Source of the DNA: Aedes albopictus
Lineage: Eukaryota; Arthropoda; Insecta; Diptera; Culicidae
Length of the DNA: 64,000 nucleotides
Direction: 5' to 3'
Assembly: GCF_035046485.1 (NCBI RefSeq)
Contig: NC_085138.1
Coordinates: 292,870,256 to 292,934,255 of the forward strand
Below the pieces are notes generated by a model. It did not search any database and was not told the origin of the DNA. It saw nothing but the letters and a program-made list of their open reading frames with translations. This document shows positions 33,263-44,350 of this stretch, one piece after another. How positions within the stretch are numbered: position 1 is the stretch's first letter; each line of letters begins with the position of its first letter. Position numbers and translations under genes: made by a program.

Positions 33263-33921
33263 CTATAGTAGCTTTTTAATTCCACTCAGATTGGCAAACA
33301 CATCGTTAATATTAGGTGGCGGATAATGCTCATTACGGATGACCTTATTCACTGTCACTCTACAGTTCATACAAATCCTCACACTTCCATCCGCCTTAGG
33401 AACCACAGCTATTGGTGATGCCCAATCACTATGGCGTACTGGCTTTAGAATATTCTCGCGAATCAACCTATCCAACTCATCTGCAACCTTTTCTATGAGC
33501 GAAAATGCTATCTCACACGGTCTATAAAACACTGGAGATGGAGAAGCATGGTCTCGCACATGAACACTAGCTTCAAAGCCCTCCACCGGCTGCTGTAAAT
33601 TATCCGAGAAAAGGTCTCGGCACCTCGTATTCAAATTCAATATCGCTAACAACTTACTCTTCTCTTGCTCATATTGCTGGTCACTCACAGATGCATTCGC
33701 ATTGGCAGTTTCACTCATTCGGTAATCACAAAACAAAAGTTCTACCATCAACGCACTTAACCTCAACACTAATCGATCCGACAATCTTAAGTAAATTTCT
33801 GAGATTTCCTTCAACTTAACCTCGCTTTTCTGAAGTCGCAAATCGGCAAAATTCTCAATATAATCGCACCTACTCATTACCGTATACGCTGCTCCTGAGT
33901 CGATATCGAAATAAACCCATT
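33263..33921 (-). pseudogene. Ty3/gypsy protease end and truncated reverse transcriptase
   Basis: On the minus strand, 33920-33878 reads DIDSGAAYTVMS, a protease active-site segment. It runs into the frame 33877-33263, which contains RPCEIAFSLIEKVADELDRL, then ENILKPVRHSDWASPIAVVP and KADGSVRICMNCRVTVNKVI. These are the opening segments of a gypsy RT. The frame ends in LSGIKKLL then a stop, where the catalytic 'KLDLSQAY' segment would follow. The RT active site, RNase H and integrase are absent, so it is dead. A stop-containing joint separates it from gag. Confidence 0.88.
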
Positions 33922-34016
33922 TACCGTTTAGTCATAGCTTCCTGATCAAGGGGAGATTCGCCACGTGGTTGAGCCCCGTCTCGTAATCGGGCTCCTGTAG
34001 ATCCAGCTCGTCCTCA

Positions 34017-34751
34017 CTACACTCCAGTCCATTCATGTTCCGCTTCCTGCAGCAATTGAGACCGCTTCTTCGGGCCCCCGTGCTTGTTGCGCTTGTCTTC
34101 GTCCTGACCACGTGCTTTCGAACGACTCCGTCGCATGTACTGTACTGCATTGATCCGGTTGACGTATTCCTGCTTCGTTTCTCTCCTTACCAAGTCCTCG
34201 ATCCGCTCCAGGTTTTTCGCTTTAGTTACTGCCTGGTCAAACGTGGTACCGTCCTCGCTGTTCATTAGCTCGCCTTGGATTTTGGAATTGCGAAGGCCGG
34301 CTATGAACTTGTCCCTGAGCGCCGTATCCAGGAACTGCCCGAAGTCACAGTGCTTTGAAAGGGCTTGGAGTTCCACTGCCACTTTCCCAAAATCCTTCTG
34401 GTTCCGCTTGAAAAACTCCACCGATTGGGCAATCCGGTTCTTCTTGGGGCTGAAGTACGCTTTCAGCTTGTCGATCACCACCTCGTAGGTTACATCCTTG
34501 TGCGTTTGACGATATAACAGTTGCTGCAACTGCTTCAACGTCGGTAAACCGATAAAGTGCACAATCAGTTTCCGCTTGAACGTGGTATCCGTGATCTCAT
34601 TTAACTCGAAAAAGTTTTCTGTTCTCTCCAGGTAATCGTCGAAGTCGCCACTGGGTACGAATTTTTTTAAAGTCTTGATCAGCTTTGTTCCACTACCGCT
34701 ATCCACTTTCACGGGCTTCAAACCGACAGGTTCTTCTTCTTTATGCTGCAT
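34017..34751 (-). pseudogene. Ty3/gypsy Gag
   Basis: The 244-codon frame starts MQHKEEEPVGLKPVKVDSGS. It has the typical gypsy Gag core FDDYLERTENFFELNEI, RKLIVHFIGLPTLKQLQQLL and LRDKFIAGLRNSKIQGELM, then a basic C-terminus ending in EHEWTGV. No CCHC knuckle is visible. A frameshift near 34020 would lead into the acidic segment SEDELDLQEPDYETGLNHV and on to the protease. It would package retroelement RNA if intact. It shares orientation with the RT remnant, so both come from one decayed element. Confidence 0.85.
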
Positions 34752-35200
34752 CTCTATCGATCACTTCACTATGCATCCGTAGACTTTACGACACTCGCGA
34801 CCACGTGCTTCAACTCACTAAGACGATTCACTTCCACGCATTTCCCGCAAACTTTTGCGATTTTCTCGTCGCTACTGTTCATTGTGTAACGTCCAATCAG
34901 GAAAAGAGGCTGAGCCTCTTCGAGCAATTATAAAAGTACCTGTTCTACCGGAAGTGCAATTAATCATCAATATAATTGTCTAGTGTCAAGTTGGAGCTAA
35001 CTCATCTAGGTATAACCTCAATCAACGGGGGTACATGCTATCCATTTAACAATGAGAAAGAGCGGGATGAAGACGGAACAAGTCCGCCCCTTCCATTTTT
35101 CTCTTTCTCATTTTTGTTTAGGAGGAGAGCAAGTAAAAAATAGCTGCCAACGCTAGTAATTACAGCTGAGATTCAATAATTCCTGCTGTGTGATAACTTC
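34752..35200. other. Possible gypsy leader and spacer
   Basis: Minus-strand MNSSDEKIAKVCGKCVEVNR starts at about 34880 and is open for ~37 codons, which could be an upstream piece of the gypsy Gag. 'gctaactcatct' at 34997 repeats a word at 21737. No LTR pair could be identified for this element. Confidence 0.35.
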
Positions 35201-35263
35201 AGGGATTTCTTAAAATGTTCTCAGCTGGAACTTGTCTTGAGCTTCCTTTAGGAATTCTCGCTA

Positions 35264-35429
35264 GGGGCTGTCCATTTATTACGTAAGGGGATTTTTGGGA
35301 ATTTTCGACACCCCCTCCCCCCCTTGTAAGATTTTTTGTATGAGAACCCAAATATTTTTGTATAACGCGTAAGATTTCTCGAACCCCCCCTCACCCAATA
35401 AACCCTTACGTAATTAATGGACAGCCCCC
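35264..35429. mobile_element. MITE, GGGGCTGTCCATTTATTACG ends
   Basis: Inverted ends GGGGCTGTCCATTTATTACG and, reversed, GGGGGCTGTCCATTAATTAC, both leading into GTAAGGG. TA flanks both ends (35262-35263, 35430-35431). The interior is C-rich. Confidence 0.85.
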
Positions 35430-35439
35430 TAGTATTGCT

Positions 35440-36260
35440 CCAGGAACTTTGCTGGGTTTATTTAGAAATTTGTGATAGACTCTACCAGGAAGTTTTGCTG
35501 GAATGGCTCCGGCAATTTTTGTTAGGAATCCTCCTGGTATTCTTGGAGGACTCTTAACTGTAAGTACTGGTGAAATCTTGGTTGGAAATGGTTGACCAGT
35601 AAGTAGTAGGAATATCTGCTGATATCCTGGAAGAAATTCCTAGAGGAACCTTTGATAAAATATCTAAAGGAATCGCACCAGGAATTTCTATAGAAATTGT
35701 AAGAGAGGTCTCTGGAAAGATCCTTGAAGGAACCACAGGAGGGATATGAAAAGGAATCCTTGCAGAAACCTCTGAAGCAATCCCAAAAATAATGTTCAGA
35801 CTTTAGAGAAATTCCATCAGGCACTCGTGGCGAAATGCTACAAGGATTTCTATAAGAATTTCTTTAGGATTGCCTCCTGGAATTCATGATGGAATTCTGT
35901 AGAAACTCCTGCTGGGATTGCCGAAAAGGGAATTTCTGCAAGGATTCATCCAAGAATTCTTATGGAATTGCCCCTCGAAACTCTTGCTGGGAGTTCTCCA
36001 GAATTCCTGCTGGAACTTTTTCATGGATTCTCTAAAAATGTAGTGTTTCTGCTGGGAATCCTCTTATGATTATTGTCGGAACAATGTACTGCTAGGATTT
36101 TCTAGGACTGCTACTGGGATTCTTTTGTATGTTTCTTGCAGGAATCCTCTATGTTTACAATACCTGCAGGGAATCCCCAACGAAGATATTCCTGCTAAAA
36201 ATCCTTGAGAAATGTCAGCAAGAAACCGTGAGGAAATCCAGCATGGTTTTCTGAGGGAAA
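35440..36260. repeat. Degenerate ~23-nt field, third block
   Basis: Variants of 'gaattcctgctgggaattc' and 'ggaatttctatagaaattg' recur at ~23-base intervals. Interrupted by the MITE at 35264, the same texture starts at about 35200. Spurious minus frames at 35522-35824 arise from it. Confidence 0.5.
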
Positions 36261-36284
36261 CCCAGCCGTAATTATTGAATTGAT

Positions 36285-36715
36285 TCGTAGGCGGCCGGTG
36301 GAGAGGGTACCGAACCTCCCGTTAACGTTAACGTTAATTCCTCTCTGGACTCAGCGAAGGAGGTTAGTTCCACGCGAAAATCATTAGGTGACGCCCGTGG
36401 CGTGCCGTGCCGGTCAAAGCCGTGATTGCCGGGCCTCAGGTAGTGGGAGGCCGGCGTAGAGGGATTGTTGCTCCTGATCAGCAGCGGTGGAACTCCTCCG
36501 GGAAGTAATGTCTGGTGTACGGTCCACGGACTTCAGCCGCTGAAATAAGTTCCGTATTCGGAACTGCCACGTGGTTGGTGGTCTTGACTCACTCGAGGGA
36601 GCCGGAGCCTTGGCCGGAGCCCTCCTCCCCGAGGTTTCGCAATGACCGTAGGGGTTGGATCCCAGATTATTGGATTACTTGCGCGACGCCGCACTTTACC
36701 GCCCGCTTTATTTAA
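36285..36715. other. GC-rich island, unassigned
   Basis: About 430 bases of distinctly higher GC than the flanks, starting with GCGGCCGGTGGAGAGGGTAC and including (GTTAAC)n at 36332-36350. Short frames (36515-36715 plus, 36533-36787 minus) have no known domain. It could be a LINE UTR or a conserved non-coding segment. Confidence 0.35.
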
Positions 36716-37434
36716 ATTGACGATTTCCTTTTTCGACCTTAACAAGTATATTCCCTGAATTCCCACAGCATATAAATAAAAATGCAAATGTTGCTATTCG
36801 GTAACACAGTGATCCACTTTTTTACTCTGGCGTTCTTAACCCTCATTGTGCATTAGGGTCGTTAACGTGAACTATGTCATTGTTGCCATTAAAATCTGCT
36901 CGAGAGACGATCGGGACACACCTCCTCAAACTAGCTCGACCCATCACAATATTTTTCGTTTTGTTTTGTTTAGTTTTAGAAAGGGAAGAAGTACAAATTC
37001 ACTACCCATAATTGAACAAATTACAGTAAATTGTAGTAGGTACACTATCTTGTGAATGAACACTAGCTAATAATATATCTCATCCGCGAATTATTCTGAC
37101 TATTATGCTGAACCAAATCAAAGCAGATATCACGGGGTACATAGATAGGTATATACATACTCAAAAATGTTCTCGAGGTATCGGCTAAGGTCTTTTATGA
37201 AAGGAGCTCTGTTTACATTTTTGATTGAAACAAATGTGCTCTACAGTTCGGCTTCATCTGTAGGGTGTTCCAGTAGAAGTGAATGAAAATTCTGGCTCGT
37301 GTCGAGAGCTCAGTGCAGATAATTTGCGCCAATTTGTTGCGATGGAAGTTGTGACGATTTCAATGTCCCTAAGTGTCTATATACAATACATATATGGTGA
37401 GAATTGAAAATAGAACGTTTTGCTATTTACCTAC
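36716..37434. other. Spacer, nothing recognised
   Basis: AT-rich; short frames only. The words 'aaccctcattgtgcattagggtcgtt' at 36839-36864 form an imperfect inverted repeat. Confidence 0.35.
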
Positions 37435-37436
37435 TA

Positions 37437-38834
37437 GGGTAAGGGAGGTATTTTGGACCCCTTTAGGAAGTGGATGAACAATTCAGCAAAAAAAGAAGGT
37501 TCCCACTCCAAAATATGGATAATTTCAGTAGGCATTACGTAGAGCAACATGTTTTCTGTCGAAAAAGGCCTAAGAGAACTCAAAACTGTTGTAGTAAATA
37601 CAAGAAATATCAAAACTGCTGAAGGATCTCGGGCTTCTATTTTGGACCACCTGACTTTATTTTGGACCACCAAGTGCACATATTTTGGCCCACCAAATTA
37701 AACTTAAATTGGTTGATGAAATGAAAGCCACTTCAGCAAAAATTAAAACATAGTTAAAACTACGTGAAGTTTACATTTTTTCTATTCATTTTTTGAGGCA
37801 GGGAACGTTAAAAAATTACGTAACGGCAAAAAAGATGAAATTTGGTTGCAATTGCCAGTTTTTACGCATTGTAGTATGATGTTTCATAAAAAAAATGTTA
37901 CGCGAAACGTGCATTTATTAACTATTGCATGACGTCATGCATAAATTACGTAACGCTTCATAGGAAGTGTGAAAGTCTAGTGATTTTGCTAAATATAAAG
38001 GCATTCAACACATATTATTATGAGTGGAAAGGCTATCAAAAATAAAGTAATTTGAATGATACGTAAATTGTCAAACATGCATTAGATAACACATTGTCTC
38101 AGTCATCAACTGATTGCCGAGAAGGACAACTTTTCTGAACTGGATGACTGAACACCTGAAAATTTCAACTTGTCATAAAGTTGTTAGGACACAAATCGAA
38201 TCGAAATTTTAAACTTGGCGAAGAGTTGTTAGAACAAATCGAACCCACAACACCCTCATCGTAAAATAAACGTATAACAACCCAGATCACGGGAGGTCCC
38301 AACTTATTCTATTTATCTGTTTTCAGAGTACATTACATTGGCATGAATGTTTTCTCCCTTTTAGAAGGAACTGGAGAGATGGATCTGATAGATGGTCCAA
38401 AATATGTCCATATCTGATTATGTTGAACATATTTTGGCCATACCTCAAACCACCATTTTAGTAAATATTTTCGCTCCACCGAGGTTAAGAACAGTTTATT
38501 TTGAGTTCTTACAAGGCCCTAACTACATTCACATGAAACAAATATTTATTTGTAAAATTTAATACCACTTCGAAGCCGACTACAAATTTGTCACCTTCTT
38601 TGTTTTTGGTGATTTTCCGTGCGTTCCATTGGAAGTGAAAACATTTTCTCTATTTTTGATACTGAACAGCATATTTATTTAACTGACATCCAAAATAAAG
38701 GTCATCACATAGTTGAATACTTTTCGTGTTCCAATAAAAAACTACCAAGATTTAGTAGAGATTATGTGATAAATATCATAAAACTCCCTAGGTGGGCCAA
38801 AATACCTGCCCGGTCCAAAATACCTCCACTACCC
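37437..38834. mobile_element. TA-flanked TIR element, 1.4 kb, GGTATTTTGGACC ends
   Basis: The left end GGGTAAGGGAGGTATTTTGG and the right end (reversed) GGGTAGTGGAGGTATTTTGG both continue into ACC and are flanked by TA (37435-37436, 38835-38836). 'attttggaccacc' or its complement recurs at 37633, 37660, 37680, 38394 and 38800, like subterminal binding sites. No transposase is visible. Confidence 0.8.
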
Positions 38835-39111
38835 TAACTATATCTGTCAATTTGGGAAATTGAAGCAGAATATTTGTTACCGTATAACGGGGTATCATTG
38901 ATCAGCGCTCCGGAACCTTCCTATTATTCTTCTTCTGACTGACTTGACGTCCCAACTGGGACAAAGCTGGTTGGGGCCTTAGCTCTTCAGGCCTCCTTTA
39001 AGCTATGGCCTCCTTTAAGTATACGCCAATGCAAGACGCTGCAAAACGGTGAGTCGAAAAGGAGGGCGTCCAACATAGCTCTGGTCCTCATAAATTCCTA
39101 CCTCATGTTTC

Positions 39112-39717
39112 TGTTATCCAGAGCGGACAGCTACAGCGGAATCGCGCATCAAAAACACGTAAGAACTTACGGGAGTTTCGGAAAATAATACCGGAGAAAA
39201 CAACTCGAATGTGCCGTACACAAGAGTAAAACGTATAATGAATGTAAATAAACTTTGGTCATACTAGTACACTATTGAATGGTAAATATATTGTTGTTAA
39301 GACGTGCGCAAAAGGAAACGTCAAATACATGCGCACAATGGTATCGGCGATTCTCTCTCTCTCTCTTCTTGGCGTAACGTCCTCATTGGGACAAAGCCTG
39401 CTTCTCAGCTTAGTGTTCTATGAGCACTTCCATAGTTATTAACTGAGAGCTTCCTCTGCCAATGATCATTTTGCATGCGTATATCGTGTGGCAGGCACGA
39501 AGATACTACATGCCCAAGGAAGTCAAGGAAATTTCTTTTACGAAAAGATCCTGGACCGACCGGGAATCGAACCCGTCACCCTCAGCATGGTCATGCTGAA
39601 TACCCGTGCGTTTACCGCCTCGGCTATATGGGCTATATGGGTATCGGCGATTAGGTCGACTAAAGAGGGTTCGGCCAAACGGTCGAATTTAGGGCTACCG
39701 TTGTACTTTCGCCAACA
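39112..39717 (-). repeat. 3' LTR of the 39-kb copia, split by a SINE
   Basis: Without the insert at 39353-39640 and its duplication it matches the 305-bp LTR at 41712 closely. The tract TTGAGGAGGAG on the minus strand, just inside at 39718-39728, is its polypurine tract. Confidence 0.9.
39353..39640 (-). mobile_element. tRNA-derived SINE (Feilai-like), copy 2
   Basis: The duplication ggtatcggcgatt precedes it (39340-39352), and the same word follows at 39641. The other LTR (41939-41952) has the uninterrupted site, so the insertion is proven. The tail, on the left, is (CT)n plus CTTCTTGGCG. The head with box-B-like GGGTTCGATTCCCGGT (reversed) is at about 39560-39635. Confidence 0.93.
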
Positions 39718-39847
39718 CTCCTCCTCAACGGCTAGCCCGCCATCTTTGAAGTACACGAACTTTCGGGTACTTTCCGCTTCTTCCCTGCTGACTTCACCGT
39801 CACAGACTTCTTCCTGACTTCCAGTATCGGGCCTTCTACATCGCAGT

Positions 39848-41290
39848 TCACTCCAAACTTATCCCGAGCCCTAGAGAACGACTTTCCGAAAAACATTGCT
39901 TCATCTTGTAGCTCCTCCTCAAACGGTGGGTCATCCGGGAACGACGAACTCGCATCATAAAACTCTTCGGGCTCATCTTGATCTTCACCGTCGTCCGGAT
40001 CATCCAACACCACACGTTCACTTGGCGTTCAACTTCTTCCGACTCACGATGGTCACGCACTGCTACCGAGGCTTGGTATTCACATTGCTTCTTGCGATCT
40101 TCCTTCCGCGCTTGCTCAACTGTCTTTAGCTTGCACAGGCTGCCACAACGATTTCCTTTCACGACCACTTTGCCAGCCGCATCCACGATATCGCAGCCAT
40201 TCTTCCGGAAGTTGACAAAGAATCCCTTGGAGGTTAGCATCTTCACTGACAACAGCCCACTGTTCAGCGACGGGACATACAGCGCCTTCTCCAAGATCAC
40301 ATCCACTATTCCTCCACAGCCATTCACGCCAGCCATCTTCACAGATCCAGATCCAAGTGCCTTCACTGACCTTCCATCCGCCAGCACTACGTCACTTACA
40401 TTTTCGTCATCAATTGACTCAAACAGTCGCTTGTCATTACACATGTGGACACTGGCACCGCTATCTATAATCCAGCCGCATGACTGTTCTTCGTTCGCCA
40501 GGAACAAAACGGCACTTCTGTCATTCACCGCTGCTTGCTTCGCAGCTGACGATTCATTCTTCTTATTTTTCTTGTGTCCACTGCGTTGTTCTTTCTGCTC
40601 TTGCTGAACCGGACAATCCCTTTTCAGGTGCCCCTTTTGCTTACACCGGAAACATCTCCACTCCGAAGTATTCCTATTGCTGAGACTTTTCAGCGCTTTC
40701 ATCTCACAAGGATATTCACCAGAACTTTGCACAGACCGCTCCTTCCGACGCTCGAACTCGTCCAAAAGCTTCGACTTCACCAACTCCAGCGGGAAATCTT
40801 CATCCGGCCTTCCTTCCAGTGCCGTAACGAGCCCAGAATACGACTCCGGCAGACTTCGCAATATCATTGCCACTTTTAGCGATTCAGCCAGCTCCTGCCC
40901 AGCTTGCGTCAAACGGTCAAAAAGTTCCTCCACCTCGAACAGATGGCACTCGAGATCGCCATCTTCCAGCAGATTAAGATTGCACAGCCGCTTCAACATG
41001 GAGACCCGGGAGGTCACAGTCACCTTTTCGTGGTACTTTTTCAGGTTACACCAGAAATCCTTCGCACTTGTCGCTGCCTTGATTAGCCCATATTGACTTT
41101 CCGCGATACACAACCCCATCGTTGCGCGGGCCTTCTTGTCGTCCTTCTCCCATTGACTCGGGTTCACTGTCGGCTTGGGAGTATCGATCACGTACCACAA
41201 TTCCTCCCGCGTTAGCAGCATCTCCATGCGAAACTTCCATGTTTGCCAGTTTTGGTTGTTTAACTGGACAAACTTGTTCAAAGCCTCCAT
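39848..41290 (-). pseudogene. Copia Gag and partial protease (pol deleted)
   Basis: From the native Met at 41290 the frame gives 480 residues beginning MEALNKFVQLNNQNWQTWKF. Gag occupies about 1-200, a CCHC knuckle CFRCKQKGHLKRDC lies at 213-226 and the protease motif DSGAS at 276-280. After about residue 415 it continues in a non-native frame. The proper frame resumes in the acidic linker at 40013-39732 (MVLDDPDDGEDQDEPEEFYD). So a deletion removed the integrase core, and a second the RT and RNase H. The frame also reads upstream through the SINE at 41324, adding ~60 non-native residues. Gag could still be made, so it may be packaged in trans (inference). It is a close relative of the Gag at 9.3 kb. 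Confidence 0.88.
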
Positions 41291-41323
41291 TGCTGCTGGG
41301 AAATTGCTAGTGATGGACGAAAG

Positions 41324-41609
41324 GGCCCATATAGCCGAGGCGGTAAACGCACGGGTATTCAGCATGACCATGCTGAGGGTGACGGGTTCGATTCCCGGTC
41401 GGTACAGGATCCTTTTCGTAAAGGAAATTTCCTTGACTTCCTTGGGCATAGAGTATCTTCGTGCCTGCCACACGAGATATACACATGCAAAATAATCATT
41501 GGCAGAGGAAGCTCTCAGTTAATAACTGTGGAAGTGCTCATAGAACACTAAGCTGAGAAGCAGGCTTTGTCCCAGGAGGACGTTACGCCAAGAAGAAGAA
41601 GAGGAGGAT
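41324..41609 (+). mobile_element. tRNA-derived SINE (Feilai-like), copy 3, in the copia leader
   Basis: Head GGGCCCATATAGCCGAGGCG, box-B-like GGGTTCGATTCCCGGT and tail AAGAAGAAGAAGAGG. gacgaaag lies at 41316-41323 and 41610-41617, with an imperfect extension (gatg). It is inserted antisense, 33 bases upstream of the gag start. Confidence 0.88.
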
Positions 41610-41711
41610 GACGAAAGTTTCACACGCGCCACACAAACGACCGTCACTTTCTCTACACTTTTCTGACCCGTTTACACCGTTCTTCGCGCAATTATCACTG
41701 GGCACATCACC

Positions 41712-42016
41712 TGTTAGCCAGAGCGGACAGCTACAGCGGAATCGCGTATCAAAACACGTAAGAACTTACGGGAATTTCGGAAAATAATACCGGAGAAAAC
41801 AACTCGAATGTGCCGTACACAAGAGTAAAACGTATAATGAATGTAAATAAACTTTGGTCATACTAGTACACTATTGAATGGTAAATATATTGTTGTTAAG
41901 ACGTGCGCAAAAGGAAACATCAAATACATGCGCACAATGGTATCGGCGATTAGGTCGACTAAAGAGGGTTCGGCCAAAAGGTCGAATTTAGGGCTACCGT
42001 TGCACTTTCGCCAACA
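41712..42016 (-). repeat. 5' LTR of the 39-kb copia
   Basis: 305 bp, intact. On the minus strand it is followed by GGTGATGTGCCCAG, similar to the copia-type primer site of the two other copia elements here. Confidence 0.9.
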
Positions 42017-42352
42017 GTTTCCACGGGTCAAGCGATGACAAAGACCGCCAACTAAGAGTTGTGTGCTTAGCTGGTAGTGCAGCCTGGGCACTGTTGTCCT
42101 ACTGACTTCAGTATGAAATGCTCATACTCAGCCGCTGGATGCCAGAACAGACGCTGTTTGATCCTTGGCGAACAGACGCTAGAGACGTACCCCCTCAATC
42201 AAATGCTCATGCCATAAAAGTTAAGCCAATTTGACGCAGTGGCTCAAATTCCCCAACAGGAGAGAAAAAAATGAAATGCTCCTCCACTGGAAGCTATACC
42301 TAAGGTGGCAGCCTCAACCACGGTGGATAGGGAACCATAGGCCAACAACTTT

Positions 42353-43086
42353 TTTTTTATTCTTAATCCTCCTCTCTCCTCTTCTTGGCGTAACGTCCTC
42401 ACTGGGACAAAGCCTGCTTCTCAGCTTAGTGTTTTATGATCACTTCCACAGTTATTAACTGAGAGCTTCCTCTGCCAATGACCATTTTGCATGTGTATAT
42501 CGTGTGGCAGGCACGAAGATACTCTATGCCCAAGGAAGTCAAGGAAATTTCCTTTACGAAAAGATCCTGGACCGACCGGGAATCGAACCCGTCACCCTCA
42601 GCATGGTCATGCTGAATACCCGTGCGTTTACCGCCTCGGCTATATGGGCCCTGTTATTCTTAATCACTTAACCTAATTTACAGCTCTTTTGTCCACTAGG
42701 GCACTACGTGAGCGATTCCAATTGGACGCTGCACTTTGTACAACGCCTACATGTATTCTATTCTAATTAAACTATATCGAACTGGTGCCTTGTGCTGCTT
42801 CAACTTTTCTACCCTGTCCACGGTAGAATGATGAGCATGATGATGCTGATGTGTGGCTGCTGTTCCTTTTCCAGTCCGATTGGGGGTCGTCCATTATGAG
42901 TTGCGGTTCGCCGATATTCAAATTCCGGGTCCGTTGGAGCTATATGCTCCGAAGAGGGTCAGGTGTCAGTTGCTCTCGGGGGAAAGAGCAACTGACGAAA
43001 AATTGCAAGTGCCGGAGCTGGGATCGAACCCATGACCATCCGCTTGTGAAGCGAACGTGTGGACCACTGCGCCACGGGCCCCGACG
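42353..43086 (-). mobile_element. Second tRNA-derived SINE family, ~440 bp, with a nested SINE
   Basis: On the minus strand the head is GGGCCCGTGGCGCAGTGGTC, with box-B-like GGGTTCGATCCC at about 43020-43032. The body runs left past 42840 with a CAT-rich stretch and ends in an A-rich tail at 42353-42362. 'ggccaacaacttt' lies on both sides (about 42340-42352 and 43087-43099). It may be a Gecko-type SINE; the name is uncertain. Confidence 0.7.
42369..42653 (-). mobile_element. tRNA-derived SINE (Feilai-like), copy 4
   Basis: A perfect 12-bp duplication, ttattcttaatc, lies at 42357-42368 and 42654-42665. It is full length, head to the right. It interrupts the A-rich tail of the second SINE family. 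Confidence 0.92.
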
Positions 43087-43256
43087 GGCCAACAACTTTC
43101 TTCTTCTTCTTTATAGCTCGACGTTCTCACTGGAACTTGGCCTGCCTCTCTTCAACTTGGTGTTCTTTGATCATTTCTACAGTTATTAATAAAAAGGCTT
43201 TCTTTGCCTGTCCTTGCATGAATTTGTAAGGCAAGGACAATGATACACTATCCTGG

Positions 43257-43966
43257 CAGGGCCGGCTTTAAGGGGGGGCCAGGGGGGCCATGGCCCCGGG
43301 CCCCCACATTTCAGGGGCCCCCACAAAATGTTACTTTAAATGGGAACCGAAAAAAAGTAGTGCTTAAAACATCTTGATTTAATTTTTATCACAAGTACTT
43401 CTACTCTCAAGATGTGTGTGAAATTTTGTGCTTCAAAGTAGAAAGAAGTAGATATCTGTCTTAATAAAATTTCAAACTTTTCCGGAAAGTTGTTAAGATT
43501 TTTAAGGTTTGAATTGATCACTCTTGTGAATTGCACAAGTTATTTTAACGAAAAAACATGAGAAAATCTTTACCAGCTAGATTAAGGCGGATACAAGATT
43601 TTGACTTTTTGTCCCTCCCCCCTTCGAAAATTTTTGCCAGTATATTGCATTTTGAGGGGGCAGTTTGGAAAATATTTATCAAAATATCGAGTCCTGCCAA
43701 AAATTCTTTAACAAATCCGATGAGTTTTAAATATTGATCAAATTAATTACTTTATTATTCCCCCCCCCCTCGACCAGCCAAACAGTGGTGGGACAAAAAG
43801 TGAAATAAATATTTGTATCGGCCTAATTTCTTCAATAACAGCCCTATTTTTTGGAAGAATTTTCCAAATTTTCTGGATTTTTCTACAATGAAAAAAAATA
43901 TCCTCTAAAAAGAGGGCCCCCACAACACTGTGGCCCCGGGCCCCCACATTTGTAAATCCGGCCCTG
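43257..43966. mobile_element. hAT-like non-autonomous element, 710 bp
   Basis: Ends CAGGGCCGGCTTTAAGGGGG and, reversed, CAGGGCCGGATTTACAAATG. A perfect 8-bp duplication, tatcctgg, lies at 43249-43256 and 43967-43974. The subterminal 'ggccccgggcccccacatt' is repeated at both ends. It has no transposase and contains the MITE at 43585-43823. Confidence 0.9.
43585..43823. mobile_element. MITE, GGCCGATACAAAT family, copy 2
   Basis: Flanked by TA (43583-43584, 43824-43825). The left end is AGGCGGATACAAGATTTTGA; the right, reversed, GGCCGATACAAATATTTATT. It shares interior words such as 'aacaaatccgatgagttt' with 16408-16662. Confidence 0.8.
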
Positions 43967-44350
43967 TATCCTGGGCATAGTCGAGAAAATTTTCCGGACC
44001 GGAACGGGAATCGAATCCGCCATCTCTGGATTGGCGATCCATAGTCTTAATTACTAGGCTAACTGGAAACCCAACAACAATCAACTGTTTCCGAAACCCA
44101 AAAAAACGTTACAGAAACCGAAAACGAAACATTACGAACTGATTCAACGGCAACGACTTTTAGCGCGAAACAACGGACAAGAATTAGAACTTGGAATGTA
44201 TTACCCCTAGCCCAGCAGGGTAAACTGGCACAACTAGCCAATTAGGCATGCCGCATGAAGCTTAAGATCCTAGTTAAGATCCTAGGACTGAGCGAAGTCC
44301 GTTGGCCGAATTTTGAAGAACACAGATTAACGTCGGGTGCAATTCTTCTA

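Larger units (their letters stand above)
39112..42016 (-). mobile_element. Copia retrotransposon, internally deleted, carrying two SINEs
   Basis: The LTRs are 39112-39717 (306 bp plus a SINE) and 41712-42016 (305 bp). On the minus strand they begin TGTTGGCGAAAGT and end in TAACA. A perfect 5-bp duplication, gtttc, lies at 39107-39111 and 42017-42021. The internal region is 2 kb and codes only for Gag, the protease start and an acidic linker; integrase, RT and RNase H are missing. It sits in the 5' leader of the LINE. Confidence 0.93.
43088..44070 (-). mobile_element. Diverged tRNA-derived SINE split by a hAT element
   Basis: The tail (TTC)4 at 43098 and the body ('cctgcctctcttcaacttggtgttctttgatca') run to 43256. 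After the hAT insert the body resumes at 43975 and ends in a tRNA-like head, with reversed box B 'gggaatcgaatcc' at about 44007-44019 and box A near 44050. 'ccaacaac' flanks both sides. It is a distant relative of the Feilai-like copies. Confidence 0.7.

Noticed and set aside
33144..34751. That the gypsy remnant is the coding part of the neighbouring LTR element
   Set aside because: It lies outside the ggtac-flanked LTR pair, beyond the target duplication, so it belongs to a separate, older element.
34923..34940. TATAAAAG on the plus strand as a promoter
   Set aside because: No downstream gene on that strand and the neighbouring gypsy remnant runs the other way.
42995..43082. tRNA gene candidates (also near 44000-44070, 56575-56640, 58870-58949)
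   Set aside because: Box A/B-like motifs are present, but arms do not close properly and each is followed by a SINE body; these are SINE heads.
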